Assembly: GCA_021772845.1 (NCBI GenBank)
Contig: JAJFLF010000025.1
Location: 1-12,033, forward strand
Direction of reading: 5' to 3'
Origin: Mariprofundus sp.
Lineage (GTDB): Bacteria > Pseudomonadota > Zetaproteobacteria > Mariprofundales > Mariprofundaceae
Length of the DNA stretch: 12,033 bases
Shown here: piece by piece, positions 1 through 8,200 of the stretch
Numbering within the stretch: the first letter of the stretch is position 1
Layout of the letters: each line of letters begins with the position of its first letter
Translations under genes and position numbers: made by a program
The notes under the pieces: generated by a model
What the model saw: only the letters and a program-made list of their open reading frames with translations
What the model was told of the DNA's origin: nothing
The model's database searches: none

Positions 1-462
1 GTGCCGATGGTGAGCGCTAGAGAAGAGATGGAGCAGGTGCATGATGCGATGGATGCTTGTCGCAAGCGCCTGGGGATCACACAAACGGTGCAGATAGGAT
101 CGATGATAGAGGTGCCCGGGGCAGCATTGATGGCGGATGAAATCGCATCTGTCAGTGATTTTTTCTCGATTGGTACCAATGATCTGATTCAGTATACACT
201 GGCTGCTGATCGCAATGATGAAGAGTTGGCATCTCTGTTTCAGGCTGGAGAATCGGCTATTTTGCAATTGATCATATTAGCGACTTTGGCGGCAAGAAAA
301 GCTGGCATTCCAATCTCAGTGTGTGGCGAATTGGCTGCTAACCCTGAATGGGTGGCCACATTCTTAAATCTTGATATGGATCATCTGTCGATGAGCTTGA
401 ATAATATTCTGACAGTACGTCAATTTTTGAGCAGAGAAAAATATCAGCCCTTATCTTTCTAG
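1..462 (+). CDS. ptsI: PEP-protein phosphotransferase (enzyme I), C-terminal part only
   Basis: This is the end of enzyme I of the phosphotransferase system, the cytoplasmic enzyme that takes phosphate from phosphoenolpyruvate and passes it to HPr or NPr. Only 153 residues of a roughly 575-residue (or longer) protein are present; the opening GTG is an internal valine codon and the gene starts before the window. The PEP-binding barrel is clear. E37 in MIEVP and N60-D61 in FSIGTNDLIQYT match the metal and PEP ligands, R71 lies in the AADRND segment, and C108 in VCGELA matches the family's active-site cysteine. The usual HPA-type segment after the DRND motif is replaced by AGES, a mild divergence. 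The N-terminal domains that separate sugar-type enzyme I (PtsI) from nitrogen-type (PtsP, with a GAF domain) are missing, so the subtype is open. It ends at TAG 460-462, 114 bases before the bioB start, with no strong terminator between. Confidence 0.93.
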   Translation: MPMVSAREEMEQVHDAMDACRKRLGITQTVQIGSMIEVPGAALMADEIASVSDFFSIGTNDLIQYTLAADRNDEELASLFQAGESAILQLIILATLAARKAGIPISVCGELAANPEWVATFLNLDMDHLSMSLNNILTVRQFLSREKYQPLSF

Positions 463-517
463 CTTCATTATTTACGCCTTTTTACGTTAGCTATGTGCAA
501 ACATCTTTTGCTGAATG

Positions 518-529
518 CGGCAAAGCCGT
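518..529 (+). other. Small hairpin between ptsI and bioB
   Basis: CGGC (518-521), loop AAA and GCCG (525-528) form a 4-bp stem, extendable by a G-T wobble at 517/529 and followed by only three T residues. It could be a very weak terminator for the enzyme I gene, but it is too short for a confident call and it overlaps the operator-like palindrome at 526-557. Confidence 0.2.
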
Positions 530-557
530 TTACCCTTGCGCGCTCAAAGGTTAACGA
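526..557 (+). promoter_or_regulatory. Candidate biotin-type operator (imperfect palindrome) before bioB
   Basis: Bases 527-541 and 542-556 form an inverted repeat with 12 of 15 positions matching. Written as half-sites it is CCGTTTACC (526-534), 14 bases, GGTTAACGA (549-557). The known BirA operator is TTGTAAACC, 14-16 bases, GGTTTACAA. The right half matches 7 of 9 positions and the left half 5 of 9, with a spacing inside the known range. The site ends 19 bases before the bioB ATG, where repression would act on bioB. The match is imperfect and no clear -35/-10 pair was found here, so this is a candidate only. Confidence 0.35.
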
Positions 558-576
558 GCGAATAGGGAGAGTAGAG

Positions 577-1563
577 ATGCGTTATGATTGGACTGTAGAT
601 GAAATTGAGGCTCTGTTTGCGCTTCCCTTTAATGATCTGATGTGGCGAGCACAGCAGGCCCATCGTGCCAATTTTGATGCCAATGAAGTACAGCTCTCTA
701 CGCTGCTCTCTATTAAAACGGGCGGTTGTCCGGAAGATTGTAAATATTGCCCGCAGTCCTCGCGTTATAATACGGATGTAGAATCTGAGTTGTTGATGAA
801 AAAGGCGCAGGTGATTGAAGCTGCCAAAGCCGCTAAAGAGAAGGGCGCATCGCGTTTCTGTATTGGTGCTGCATGGCGTGAACCCAAGGGGCGTGCTTTC
901 GATATGGTCTGCGACATGATTTCCGAGATCAAAGAGCTGGATATGGAAGCATGCGCTACGCTCGGTATGCTCAGCCCTGATCAGGCCACCAAGCTCAAAG
1001 ATGCAGGCCTTGATTATTACAATCACAATCTTGATTCCGATCCTGAATATTATAAAGAGGTGATCAGTACCCGCACCTATGATGAAAGGCTCGATACCCT
1101 GAAAAATGTGCGTGCCGAGGGCATGAGCATCTGCTGTGGTGGTATTGTAGGTATGGGCGAATCACGCCGTCATCGCGCTGGTCTGGTGGCTCAGCTGTCC
1201 CGAATGTCTCCGCATCCGGAATCGGTGCCGATCAATATGCTGGTGAAAGTGGAAGGTACCCCGGTTGCAGAAGATGAGCAGTTTGCAGATACGCTGGATA
1301 ATTTCGAATTCATCCGCACCATCGCTGTTTCCCGCATCACCATGCCGGGCTCCCATGTTCGCCTTTCAGCAGGTCGTGAAGAGATGAGTGAAGAGATGCA
1401 GTCGCTCTGCTTTCTGGCTGGAGCCAATTCGATATTCTACGGTGAGAAATTACTCACCACTGGAAATCAGGAAGCCAGTAATGATCAGAAGTTATTTGAT
1501 AAGCTCGGTCTGCGCCCTATGCAGAATCCAACCCCATCGAGTCGCCGTATGGTGAATGCATAA
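577..1563 (+). CDS. bioB: Biotin synthase
   Basis: BioB is the cytoplasmic radical SAM enzyme that inserts sulfur into dethiobiotin, the last step of biotin synthesis. The 328-residue product is full length. The SAM [4Fe-4S] cluster cysteines are C51, C55 and C58 in GCPEDCKYCPQSS. The [2Fe-2S] ligands correspond to C95 (RFCIGAAW), C126 (EACATLG), C186 (ICCGGIVG) and R262 (HVRLSAGR). YYNHNLD and ESVPINMLVKV are also family hallmarks. The ATG at 577 is preferred because GGGAGA at 565-570 lies just upstream and homology begins there. An in-frame ATG at 493 would add 28 residues with no family similarity and would run through the operator-like palindrome. No other biotin gene (bioA, C, D, F or H) lies in the window, so bioB stands alone here. 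The next gene starts 197 bases later behind its own probable promoter. Confidence 0.97.
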   Translation: MRYDWTVDEIEALFALPFNDLMWRAQQAHRANFDANEVQLSTLLSIKTGGCPEDCKYCPQSSRYNTDVESELLMKKAQVIEAAKAAKEKGASRFCIGAAWREPKGRAFDMVCDMISEIKELDMEACATLGMLSPDQATKLKDAGLDYYNHNLDSDPEYYKEVISTRTYDERLDTLKNVRAEGMSICCGGIVGMGESRRHRAGLVAQLSRMSPHPESVPINMLVKVEGTPVAEDEQFADTLDNFEFIRTIAVSRITMPGSHVRLSAGREEMSEEMQSLCFLAGANSIFYGEKLLTTGNQEASNDQKLFDKLGLRPMQNPTPSSRRMVNA

Positions 1564-1631
1564 AAGAGAATGAAGTGCAGTCTTATCTTCAGGTGAGAAA
1601 GGTTTCATGATTAAGCAAAGAGATATCCCTA

Positions 1632-1637
1632 TATAAT
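1632..1637 (+). promoter_or_regulatory. Candidate -10 box for the binding-protein/kinase operon
   Basis: A perfect TATAAT lies in an AT-rich stretch after bioB. No good -35 hexamer is seen 16-18 bases upstream; the nearest candidates, around 1608-1614, are poor. If used, transcription would begin near 1644 and give a leader of about 117 bases before the GTG at 1761, which would contain the hairpins described next. Confidence 0.4.
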
Positions 1638-1680
1638 ATTAATGCTTTAGGGGTGTTAAACGCCTTGCAATCTTGGTCAA

Positions 1681-1719
1681 GTGGGCAAATAGTTGCTCAT
1701 GGGTGATGGATCACACATG
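1681..1719 (+). promoter_or_regulatory. Two overlapping leader hairpins before the PhnD-like gene
   Basis: Hairpin A pairs 1681-1688 with 1693-1700 around loop ATAG: 8 bp including two G-U pairs. Hairpin B pairs CATG 1698-1701 with CATG 1716-1719 and GTGA 1703-1706 with TCAC 1711-1714, with one G-A mismatch. Its inner loop is TGGA, or AUGGAU if the last A-U pair is open. The two share bases 1698-1700, so both cannot form fully at once. Hairpin B has the ANGGAN hexaloop form favoured by CsrA/RsmA. Two more GGA triplets follow, at 1746-1748 in the ribosome binding site and at 1752-1754. The pairing is read directly; the regulator is inference. Confidence 0.4.
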
Positions 1720-1743
1720 TAGTCTGTTTGCATGCGGTTTATC

Positions 1744-1751
1744 AGGGAGGT
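1744..1751 (+). promoter_or_regulatory. Strong ribosome binding site that decides the PhnD-like start
   Basis: AGGGAGGT ends 9 bases before the GTG at 1761. It is too far downstream to serve the ATG at 1728, which is why the shorter GTG-initiated protein is preferred. That start also places a clean signal peptide at the N-terminus. Confidence 0.75.
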
Positions 1752-1760
1752 GGATTGCTT

Positions 1761-2624
1761 GTGAGACAGCTGTTGAGGTATATTTTTCCTGTTTATAGCT
1801 TGATTGTGTTTGCTCCTTTTCTGTTTATCTCTGATGCACATGCTGAACGGTCACAATCATTGGTTCTTAGTGGCGTTGTACTTGAACAGGGCCATAATTC
1901 TCTGCTTAAACAATTTACCCAGTGGTTGGCGCATAAGTCGGATTACCCATTGGCAGCGCAGTTCACTGATAGCTATCAAGGCTTGAGTAATATCTTACGA
2001 GAAAATCCAAATGCACTGGCTTGGACCTGCGGAGTTCCGTTTGTAGAAGACCATGCTGCTGATCAACAACAGTTGATTGCGGTTCCACTGTTTCATGGGG
2101 CACCTACTTACCGTTCTTTTGTCATGACACGGGCTGGGCGCACTGAAAAAACACTGGCTGATTTCAAGGGGCAGGTATTTGCCTATTCCGATCCACGTTC
2201 TAATTCAGGTTTTGTCGCCCCTTCTTATGCTTTGAAACAGCAGGGCATAGATATTCATCAGCATTTTCGATATCTGATGCACACCGGTTTGCATGAATAT
2301 TCGCTCGAAGCCTTGTTGGCCGGACAGGCCGATGTGGCGAATATTGATGAGTATGTTGTGGTCGAATATTTTAAGGCCAACCCGGATGCAATAGATAAGT
2401 TTGTCATTCTCGAAAAGCTGGGCCCCTTTCCGTTTACGCCGATTGTTGCCGGCAAAGGTGTGCCTGCATCCACCATTGAACGTATGCAGCAGGCATTAGT
2501 CCATATGCATGAAGATGAAGAGGGATCCGCGATGCTTCAACAGTTTGGTTTGGATGGTTTTGTAGTCAAACCGGTTTCATTCTACCAGCCTATTGCTGAT
2601 ATGCTTAAAGCGATAGATCAATAG
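1761..2624 (+). CDS. PhnD-like periplasmic substrate-binding protein
   Basis: This 287-residue secreted protein resembles the phosphate/phosphite/phosphonate binding family (PhnD-like, type II periplasmic binding fold). With the GTG start, residues 1-28 form a Sec signal peptide: RQ..R, a hydrophobic core, then SDAHA before the mature ERSQ. Family features are FKGQVFAYSDPRSNSGF, matching the LKGK..A..DP.S.SG loop; HEYSLEALLAGQADVANID, matching the later ligand-loop region; and the GPFPFTPIVAGKGVP hinge. No ABC permease or ATPase gene is adjacent. The next gene, 22 bases downstream, is a membrane hybrid kinase, so I infer a sensory role in which the liganded protein touches the kinase's periplasmic domain. 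The true ligand is unknown: phosphonates, phosphate, oxyanions or another small molecule are all possible. An upstream in-frame ATG at 1728 lacks a suitable ribosome site. Confidence 0.82.
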   Translation: MRQLLRYIFPVYSLIVFAPFLFISDAHAERSQSLVLSGVVLEQGHNSLLKQFTQWLAHKSDYPLAAQFTDSYQGLSNILRENPNALAWTCGVPFVEDHAADQQQLIAVPLFHGAPTYRSFVMTRAGRTEKTLADFKGQVFAYSDPRSNSGFVAPSYALKQQGIDIHQHFRYLMHTGLHEYSLEALLAGQADVANIDEYVVVEYFKANPDAIDKFVILEKLGPFPFTPIVAGKGVPASTIERMQQALVHMHEDEEGSAMLQQFGLDGFVVKPVSFYQPIADMLKAIDQ

Positions 2625-2646
2625 TGTGATGAAGGTGCATGCATGC

Positions 2647-5244
2647 ATGTTGATCCATAAACTCTCCGTACAAACCGGTTTTATTTTCCTGCTTGGTATG
2701 ATGCTCGTAGTGGGTGGGCTTGAATGGCATCAGTATAGTGATCAGTCTGAAAGGTTGCCTGTTGTAGCGCAGAATGAGGCTGTTGAAGCCACCGAGTTAA
2801 TTGCTACGAGTATCAGTCACGATGTGCTCTATCGTAAGGCTTTCCCTTTGTGGAAACAGATGATACGCATTCAACAACGCTTTAGTGATGATGCTGAAGT
2901 TGTATTGCGTGAATTCGCTGTGCTTGATGATAAACAGCTGGTACTTACACACAGCGATCCACAGCAATATCCTGTGATGAAAAAAATGCCTCTGCCTGAT
3001 GATGGCGCGCAGTGGCAAGGCAGTGATATCCGAGTGATTCAATCTGTTTTTCATCCATCGGATGGGCGGGTGATTGGTTATATCGCACTTACCTTTGATG
3101 CCAGCTCCATTGAGGAAGCGTTGGCGGAGTTAAGGCAGGAAATAGCTGTTTCAATGGCCTTTGCCATGTTTGTGGCACTGTTGATTGCAGTTGGTATGTC
3201 TTTTCGCGTCTCTTCCCCTTTGCAGCGCTTGTCACGTTTGGCTGCACAAATTGGCGATGGTGATCTCGAGATAAAAGATTTCATGAATACACCGGATGAA
3301 ATCAAGTCATTGGCTGCTTCTATGCAAGAGGCTGATCAGACCATCGCAGCAAAAAGCCAACAATTGATAGAAAATGAGGCGCTGCTAAAAAGTCTGATTG
3401 ATCACTCGCCAGCAGTGATTTTCATTAAAGATATGGAAGGAAAATATATATTGATCAATAGTCGTTATGAGGATCTTTACCATGTCAGCAATGATGAGAT
3501 TATAGGTAAAAACGATGCCGATATTTTTGATGCTGATTTGGCAGCACAGCTGCGTAAACATGATGGGCAAGTGATTGAATACGGCGAAGCGATGGTATTT
3601 GAAGAGAGTGTGCCAGATGAGCGAGGTTTCAGACACTATTATTCACTGAAGTTCCCTCTCTATGATGCGCATCAGAATATGTATGCGGTTTGTGGTATAG
3701 CCACTGATGTTACAGATCAGAAAGCATCCTCCGCACAGATCAGCAAGCTGGCTACGGTGGTTGATCAGGCTGATGAAATTATCGTTGTTACTGATGCTGA
3801 AGGCATCATTGAGTATGTAAACCCTGCTTTTGAACGCACCAGTGGATACAGTGCAGATGATGTGGTTGGGCAAACGCCCCGTATTGTAAAAAGCAACATA
3901 CACGCGAAAAATTATTATGCAGCCATGTGGAGCACGATATTGGCAGGTAAAACATGGCATGGTGATTTCACGAACCAGACCAAAAATGGCGATACGTATG
4001 AAGTATCACAATCGATTACTCCCATTAAGGGCGATCAAGGGATTATTACAGGTTTTGCGTCTGTGCAACGTGATGTAACGCATTTGCGTAAAGTGCAGGA
4101 TAAGTTGCAACATACTGACAGGGTTGAATCACTGGGAGTCTTGGCAGGTGGTATTGCGCATGATTTTAACAACCTGCTGACGGCCATACTCGGCAATGCT
4201 TCATTGGCGCATAGGAAAGTGGACATAGCCTCTCCTGCATATAAACATCTAATCGCGATAGAAAATGCCAGCCATAGTGCGGCGGACCTGTGTAAGCAGA
4301 TGCTGGCCTATTCGGGTAAAGGTCAATTTGTTGTTAAGCCGATCAGTTTGTCTGAACTGGTAGAGAAGATGGGCAAGCTGATTGATGTGTCTCTGGCAAA
4401 AAATGTTGTGCTTAAATATCACTTGCATGAACACCTGCCTCCGATTGATGCCGATGTGGCACAAATGCAGCAGGTGGTGCTTAATTTGATTACCAATGCT
4501 TCGGAAGCGATTGAAGGGAAAAGCGGTGTGGTATCCATCACTACCGGTGTGATGCAAGCGGATGCGGACTATTTGAATGGTTATATTGGGGCTGAAAACC
4601 TTGAGTCTGGCCGATACATCTTTCTCGAAGTATCCGATACCGGTTGCGGTATGGATGCAGCAACGCAAAGGAAAATCTTCGATCCATTTTTTACAACCAA
4701 ATTTACCGGTCGAGGGTTGGGTATGAGTGCGATGCTTGGTATTGTTAAAGGGCATCATGGTGGGCTGCGTATCTATTCTGAGAAGGGCGAGGGTACGTCG
4801 ATTAAAATTTCATTCCCTATCTCACATGAACATACGGCGCACATTGAGCCTGAAAAATATGCTGCTCCAATATTTAAAGGTTCAGGCACAGTACTTATTG
4901 TGGATGATGAAGAGGGCGTACGTGAATATGCCACGATGTTGCTGGAAGAGCTTGGTTTTGATGTGATCACGGCTGAGAATGGTCTCGAAGGCATTCAGCA
5001 GTTCCGTCAGTATCAGCATGAGATCACACTGGTGTTGATGGATATGACTATGCCTAAAATGGATGGTAAGGCCTGTTTTAGTGCGTTACGGGGCATCCAG
5101 CCTGATGTGAAAGTGATTCTTTCATCCGGTTATAACGAACAGGATGCAACCAATCGTTTTGCAGGCAAAGGTCTGGCCGGTTTTATTCAAAAGCCATATG
5201 AACCGGAAATCATGATTAAAAAGCTGCAAGAGATCCTGTCATAA
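2647..5244 (+). CDS. Membrane hybrid sensor histidine kinase (HAMP-PAS-PAS-HisKA-HATPase-REC)
   Basis: An 865-residue inner-membrane sensor kinase. Residues about 8-24 and 166-188 are membrane segments flanking a periplasmic domain of about 140 residues. A HAMP-like linker follows (SSPLQRLSRLA), then PAS 1 (about 246-360, ending IATDVTDQ) and PAS 2 (about 367-480, ending VQRDVTHLR). The phospho-accepting histidine is H505 in GGIAHDFNNLL. The ATPase domain shows the N box (LNLITNASEAI), G1 (DTGCGM), the F box (FDPFFTTKF) and GRGLGM. A C-terminal receiver has VDDEE, the phospho-acceptor D799 (LMDMTMP), SS 826-827 and K849 (QKPY). All catalytic residues are present. It has no DNA-binding or HPt domain, so the phosphate must leave to a partner encoded elsewhere. 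The ATG at 2647 is chosen for AAGGTG at 2632-2637; ATG 2629 or GTG 2626 would add at most 7 residues. It is probably cotranscribed with the preceding binding protein, its likely ligand partner. Confidence 0.93.
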   Translation: MLIHKLSVQTGFIFLLGMMLVVGGLEWHQYSDQSERLPVVAQNEAVEATELIATSISHDVLYRKAFPLWKQMIRIQQRFSDDAEVVLREFAVLDDKQLVLTHSDPQQYPVMKKMPLPDDGAQWQGSDIRVIQSVFHPSDGRVIGYIALTFDASSIEEALAELRQEIAVSMAFAMFVALLIAVGMSFRVSSPLQRLSRLAAQIGDGDLEIKDFMNTPDEIKSLAASMQEADQTIAAKSQQLIENEALLKSLIDHSPAVIFIKDMEGKYILINSRYEDLYHVSNDEIIGKNDADIFDADLAAQLRKHDGQVIEYGEAMVFEESVPDERGFRHYYSLKFPLYDAHQNMYAVCGIATDVTDQKASSAQISKLATVVDQADEIIVVTDAEGIIEYVNPAFERTSGYSADDVVGQTPRIVKSNIHAKNYYAAMWSTILAGKTWHGDFTNQTKNGDTYEVSQSITPIKGDQGIITGFASVQRDVTHLRKVQDKLQHTDRVESLGVLAGGIAHDFNNLLTAILGNASLAHRKVDIASPAYKHLIAIENASHSAADLCKQMLAYSGKGQFVVKPISLSELVEKMGKLIDVSLAKNVVLKYHLHEHLPPIDADVAQMQQVVLNLITNASEAIEGKSGVVSITTGVMQADADYLNGYIGAENLESGRYIFLEVSDTGCGMDAATQRKIFDPFFTTKFTGRGLGMSAMLGIVKGHHGGLRIYSEKGEGTSIKISFPISHEHTAHIEPEKYAAPIFKGSGTVLIVDDEEGVREYATMLLEELGFDVITAENGLEGIQQFRQYQHEITLVLMDMTMPKMDGKACFSALRGIQPDVKVILSSGYNEQDATNRFAGKGLAGFIQKPYEPEIMIKKLQEILS

Positions 5245-5291
5245 CGCGAATCTAAGCGACAAGTGTTGAGCCCTGCAAGCAGTTGCTACAA
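5245..5291. other. Short convergent gap without a clear terminator
   Basis: Only 47 bases separate the stop codons of the kinase (+) and the glutamate dehydrogenase (-). A 5-bp inverted repeat, AGTTG CTA CAACT (5281-5293), reaches into the dehydrogenase stop codon. It has no T tract on either side, so I do not call a terminator. Confidence 0.5.
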
Positions 5292-8200
5292 CTAATGTTG
5301 GTCAATAACCGATTCCAGCTGCGTGAGTGCCAGCAATAGGCGCATGTGTTTTGATGCTTGCCGGCGGGCTTCCACAGTGGTTGCTGTTGATTGAAGATAT
5401 TCAGAGCGATAGGCCTCAACATTTGGCCAGTGCCGGTGTTGTTGCCACAGCTTTGCGCCAATCTTGTCGAACTGTTTGCCCGGGTGTTCCAGCAACTGGC
5501 TGATGGCGCGACTTTGTAAAAGCGTCAATCGATGTAGCCATTCACGTCGTAAATTATGCGCATCATCACCTCCCCAGTCGGGGCTTCGTAACGGTATCTC
5601 CATTGCTTCAATGGGTAAAATTTTCAGGCAAGCCTGACTGGCCAGAAGACAGCGCTGTAAAGGAATGTTCAGCTGTGATGCCAGATGAACAGCGCAGGCT
5701 GAACGCGCCATATGCGGCATGGCGGCCATGTGCAGGGCATGGGTCTTTGACAGGTTTGAATTGGCGATGTTATCCAGTAATTCTGCATGACTACTGCCTG
5801 CTAAGGAGGTCAGACCGGGGTCTGAGATGGTTTTAAGAAAGCGGGAAAGTCCCTGTTGTTGTTTGTTGATCCAGCGAGTATCCAAGTTTGAAATATCACA
5901 CAAACGCAGCAGCGTTTCAGCAAATAGCATCAACTGCTCTTGCAGCGTACGTTGTAAATAGAGTGTGATTTCCATCTCTTGGTGTCTGTCCCAGATGGCT
6001 TTACGCAGGACTTTTGCATCAAGCAGAGTCTCAGCAATGAACAGGGCCTCGACAATGTCACTGGTGCTGGCATCCAGCATGGTTTGTAAATGAAGCACGG
6101 AGGCAAGCCCGATGTGGTTGATGATATGATTGCTTGCCTGGGTGTGAATGATTTCACTGGCAAGCGGGTGTTTGCTGAAATGACGGCCATACTTCTGCTG
6201 CAAAGCCTGTGGGAAATAGCTCTCCAACAGGCTTTGGCTAAAGGCGCTTGTCTGATCAAATGATTGCTCGGAGAGTTGAGCATGAATACGGTTTTTTTCT
6301 TGCCCCAATAGGATGGAGAGCTGTGGTCTAAGTTGTAATAACTCATTTTCTTCTATTCTCGGTGCTACAGCAGGATCGAGCCAGCCGAGCTCGGCGAGCT
6401 GGTCGCGTAGTCGTTGCAGGCGAGGAGGATGCTCAACAGCATCGAGTTCAGCTAACGTTAACACGCGAGATTGTAAGAGGTTATCTTCCAGGCATTGCTC
6501 GGTCACAGCATCGGTCAGTTGTTCCAATAATTTATTGCGCGGTTTGCCAGCAAGCGCTTTGGGCAGTGATGCCAATAATATCTTCAAATTCACTTCATGG
6601 TCAGACATGTCCACACCAGCGGAATTATCCATCGCATCGGTATTGATGATGCCGCCTGCAATAGCAAACTCGATGCGTGCTTTTTGCGTGAATCCGAGGT
6701 TGCCTCCTTCACAAACCACCTTACAGCGTAGTTCAGTAGCATCTATACGTACCGGGTTGTTGGCAGGATCTCGCACATCCGCATGGCTTTCATCGCTAGC
6801 TTTCACATAGGTGCCAATGCCACCGTTATAAAGCAGATCTACAGGAGCTGAGAGGATGGCCTGAATCAGCGCCTCACCCGATAAGGCGCTGCTATTAATG
6901 CCGAGTGCACTCTGAACGCTACTTGAGAGCGTGATGCTCTTGGCGCTGCGTTCAAACACACCACCGCCGGAGCTGATGAGGGAGGTGTCGTAAGCATCCC
7001 AACCCTTGCCAGAGCAGAACAGACGTTGGCGTTCGCTAAAGCATTGACCTGGATGTTCGGGCCATGGATCAATGAATATATGCTGGTGATTAAAGGCTGC
7101 GATCAGTTGCAATGAAGGGTTTAATAACATGCCATTACCGAAGACATCTCCCCCCATATCACCGATGGCGACACATTTTATCGGATCACTGCTGGCATCA
7201 ATACCAAATTTGGCAAAGTGGTGCTCAGCGCAAACCCATGCACCGCGTGCGGTAATACCGACTACCTTATGATCATAACCGTGTTTTCCACCGCTGGCGA
7301 ATGCATCATCAAGCCAGAAGTTGAACGCTTGAGATTCTGCATTGGCATCATCTGAAAAGCGTGCCGTACCTTTATCAGCAGCGACAACAAGATAGGGGTC
7401 GTTGAGATCCTGCTGGGCTATGGTGATGCCTTCAGGTGGTGTGATTTTCCCAGATTCTAAATTATCTGTTAGTGCAAGCAGGGTGCGAATGAAGTTGCGG
7501 TACTGATCGAGAATGAAATCAGGGCCCTGGCCCTCTCTGATGACAAAACCACCCTTGGATCCGGTAGGTACGATCTGACCATTTTTTACCGTTTGGGTGC
7601 TCATTAACTCCAATACTTCCGTGCGGAAATCGGATGGGCGATCAGAGAAACGCAGCCCTCCACGGGCAATCGGACCGGCTCTTAGGTGAATGCCTTCAAC
7701 ATGTACACCATGCACGAATATTTCACGGTAAGGTTTTGGATGCGCCGCAAAGCTTAAGCGGCTTGTATCAATCTTAATGCCAATAGGCGTGTTAGTCTGT
7801 CGTATAAAAGCGTTGGTTCTCAGGCCTGCTTCGACCAGTTCGGCCAAAGCACGGAACCAGCGGTCATCACTTAAACTGGCCACTTTCACCATAGCCTCGT
7901 GAAAGCTTGAACGCGTTTGAATGAGGAAATCTTCGGGCATGGCGATGAGATGATGTGCTGCAAACAGACGGTGCAGTGCAGCGCTTACCTCAGGGTGTCG
8001 CATCATCATATCTGAAAGCGGTAGTTTGGCGGCATCCGGCATCAGTTGGATGAGGTGATTGCGCAAGGTGATTAAGTGGGAAACAGCCTCAATGTCGAGA
8101 CTGGCACGGATCATCAGTGCATTGATGATATCATGATCAGCTTCATCATTGAGTACCAGAGCCAGTCCGCGTCTAAGTCTGGTGGCGTCATCGTTATTCA

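Noticed and set aside
493..576. Extended N-terminus for BioB from an ATG at 493
   Set aside because: The extra 28 residues have no BioB similarity, and a ribosome binding site with family homology supports the ATG at 577.
544..1026. 160-codon open frame on the - strand under bioB
   Set aside because: It lies fully inside a well-conserved gene on the other strand, has no ribosome site and encodes no recognisable domain; it is a frame shadow.
1564..1631. Rho-independent terminator after bioB
   Set aside because: Only short, weak inverted repeats occur (for example GAAG/CTTC) and none is followed by a T tract.
1640..1760. Cyclic-di-GMP (GEMM) riboswitch before the PhnD-like gene
   Set aside because: The conserved core segments of that riboswitch are not present in the leader.
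4249..4758. 169-codon open frame on the - strand under the kinase
   Set aside because: It is fully antisense to the conserved HisKA/HATPase region and has no recognisable protein features.
5801..5825. TAAGGAGGT followed by the palindrome TCAGACC GG GGTCTGA on the + strand
   Set aside because: No + strand gene follows, and the bases encode conserved dehydrogenase residues on the other strand, so I take both as coincidence.
6313..6810. 165-codon + strand frame opposite the glutamate dehydrogenase
   Set aside because: The dehydrogenase frame is conserved through this region; the + strand product is low-complexity, rich in Ser, Arg and Ala, and looks like a codon-bias shadow.
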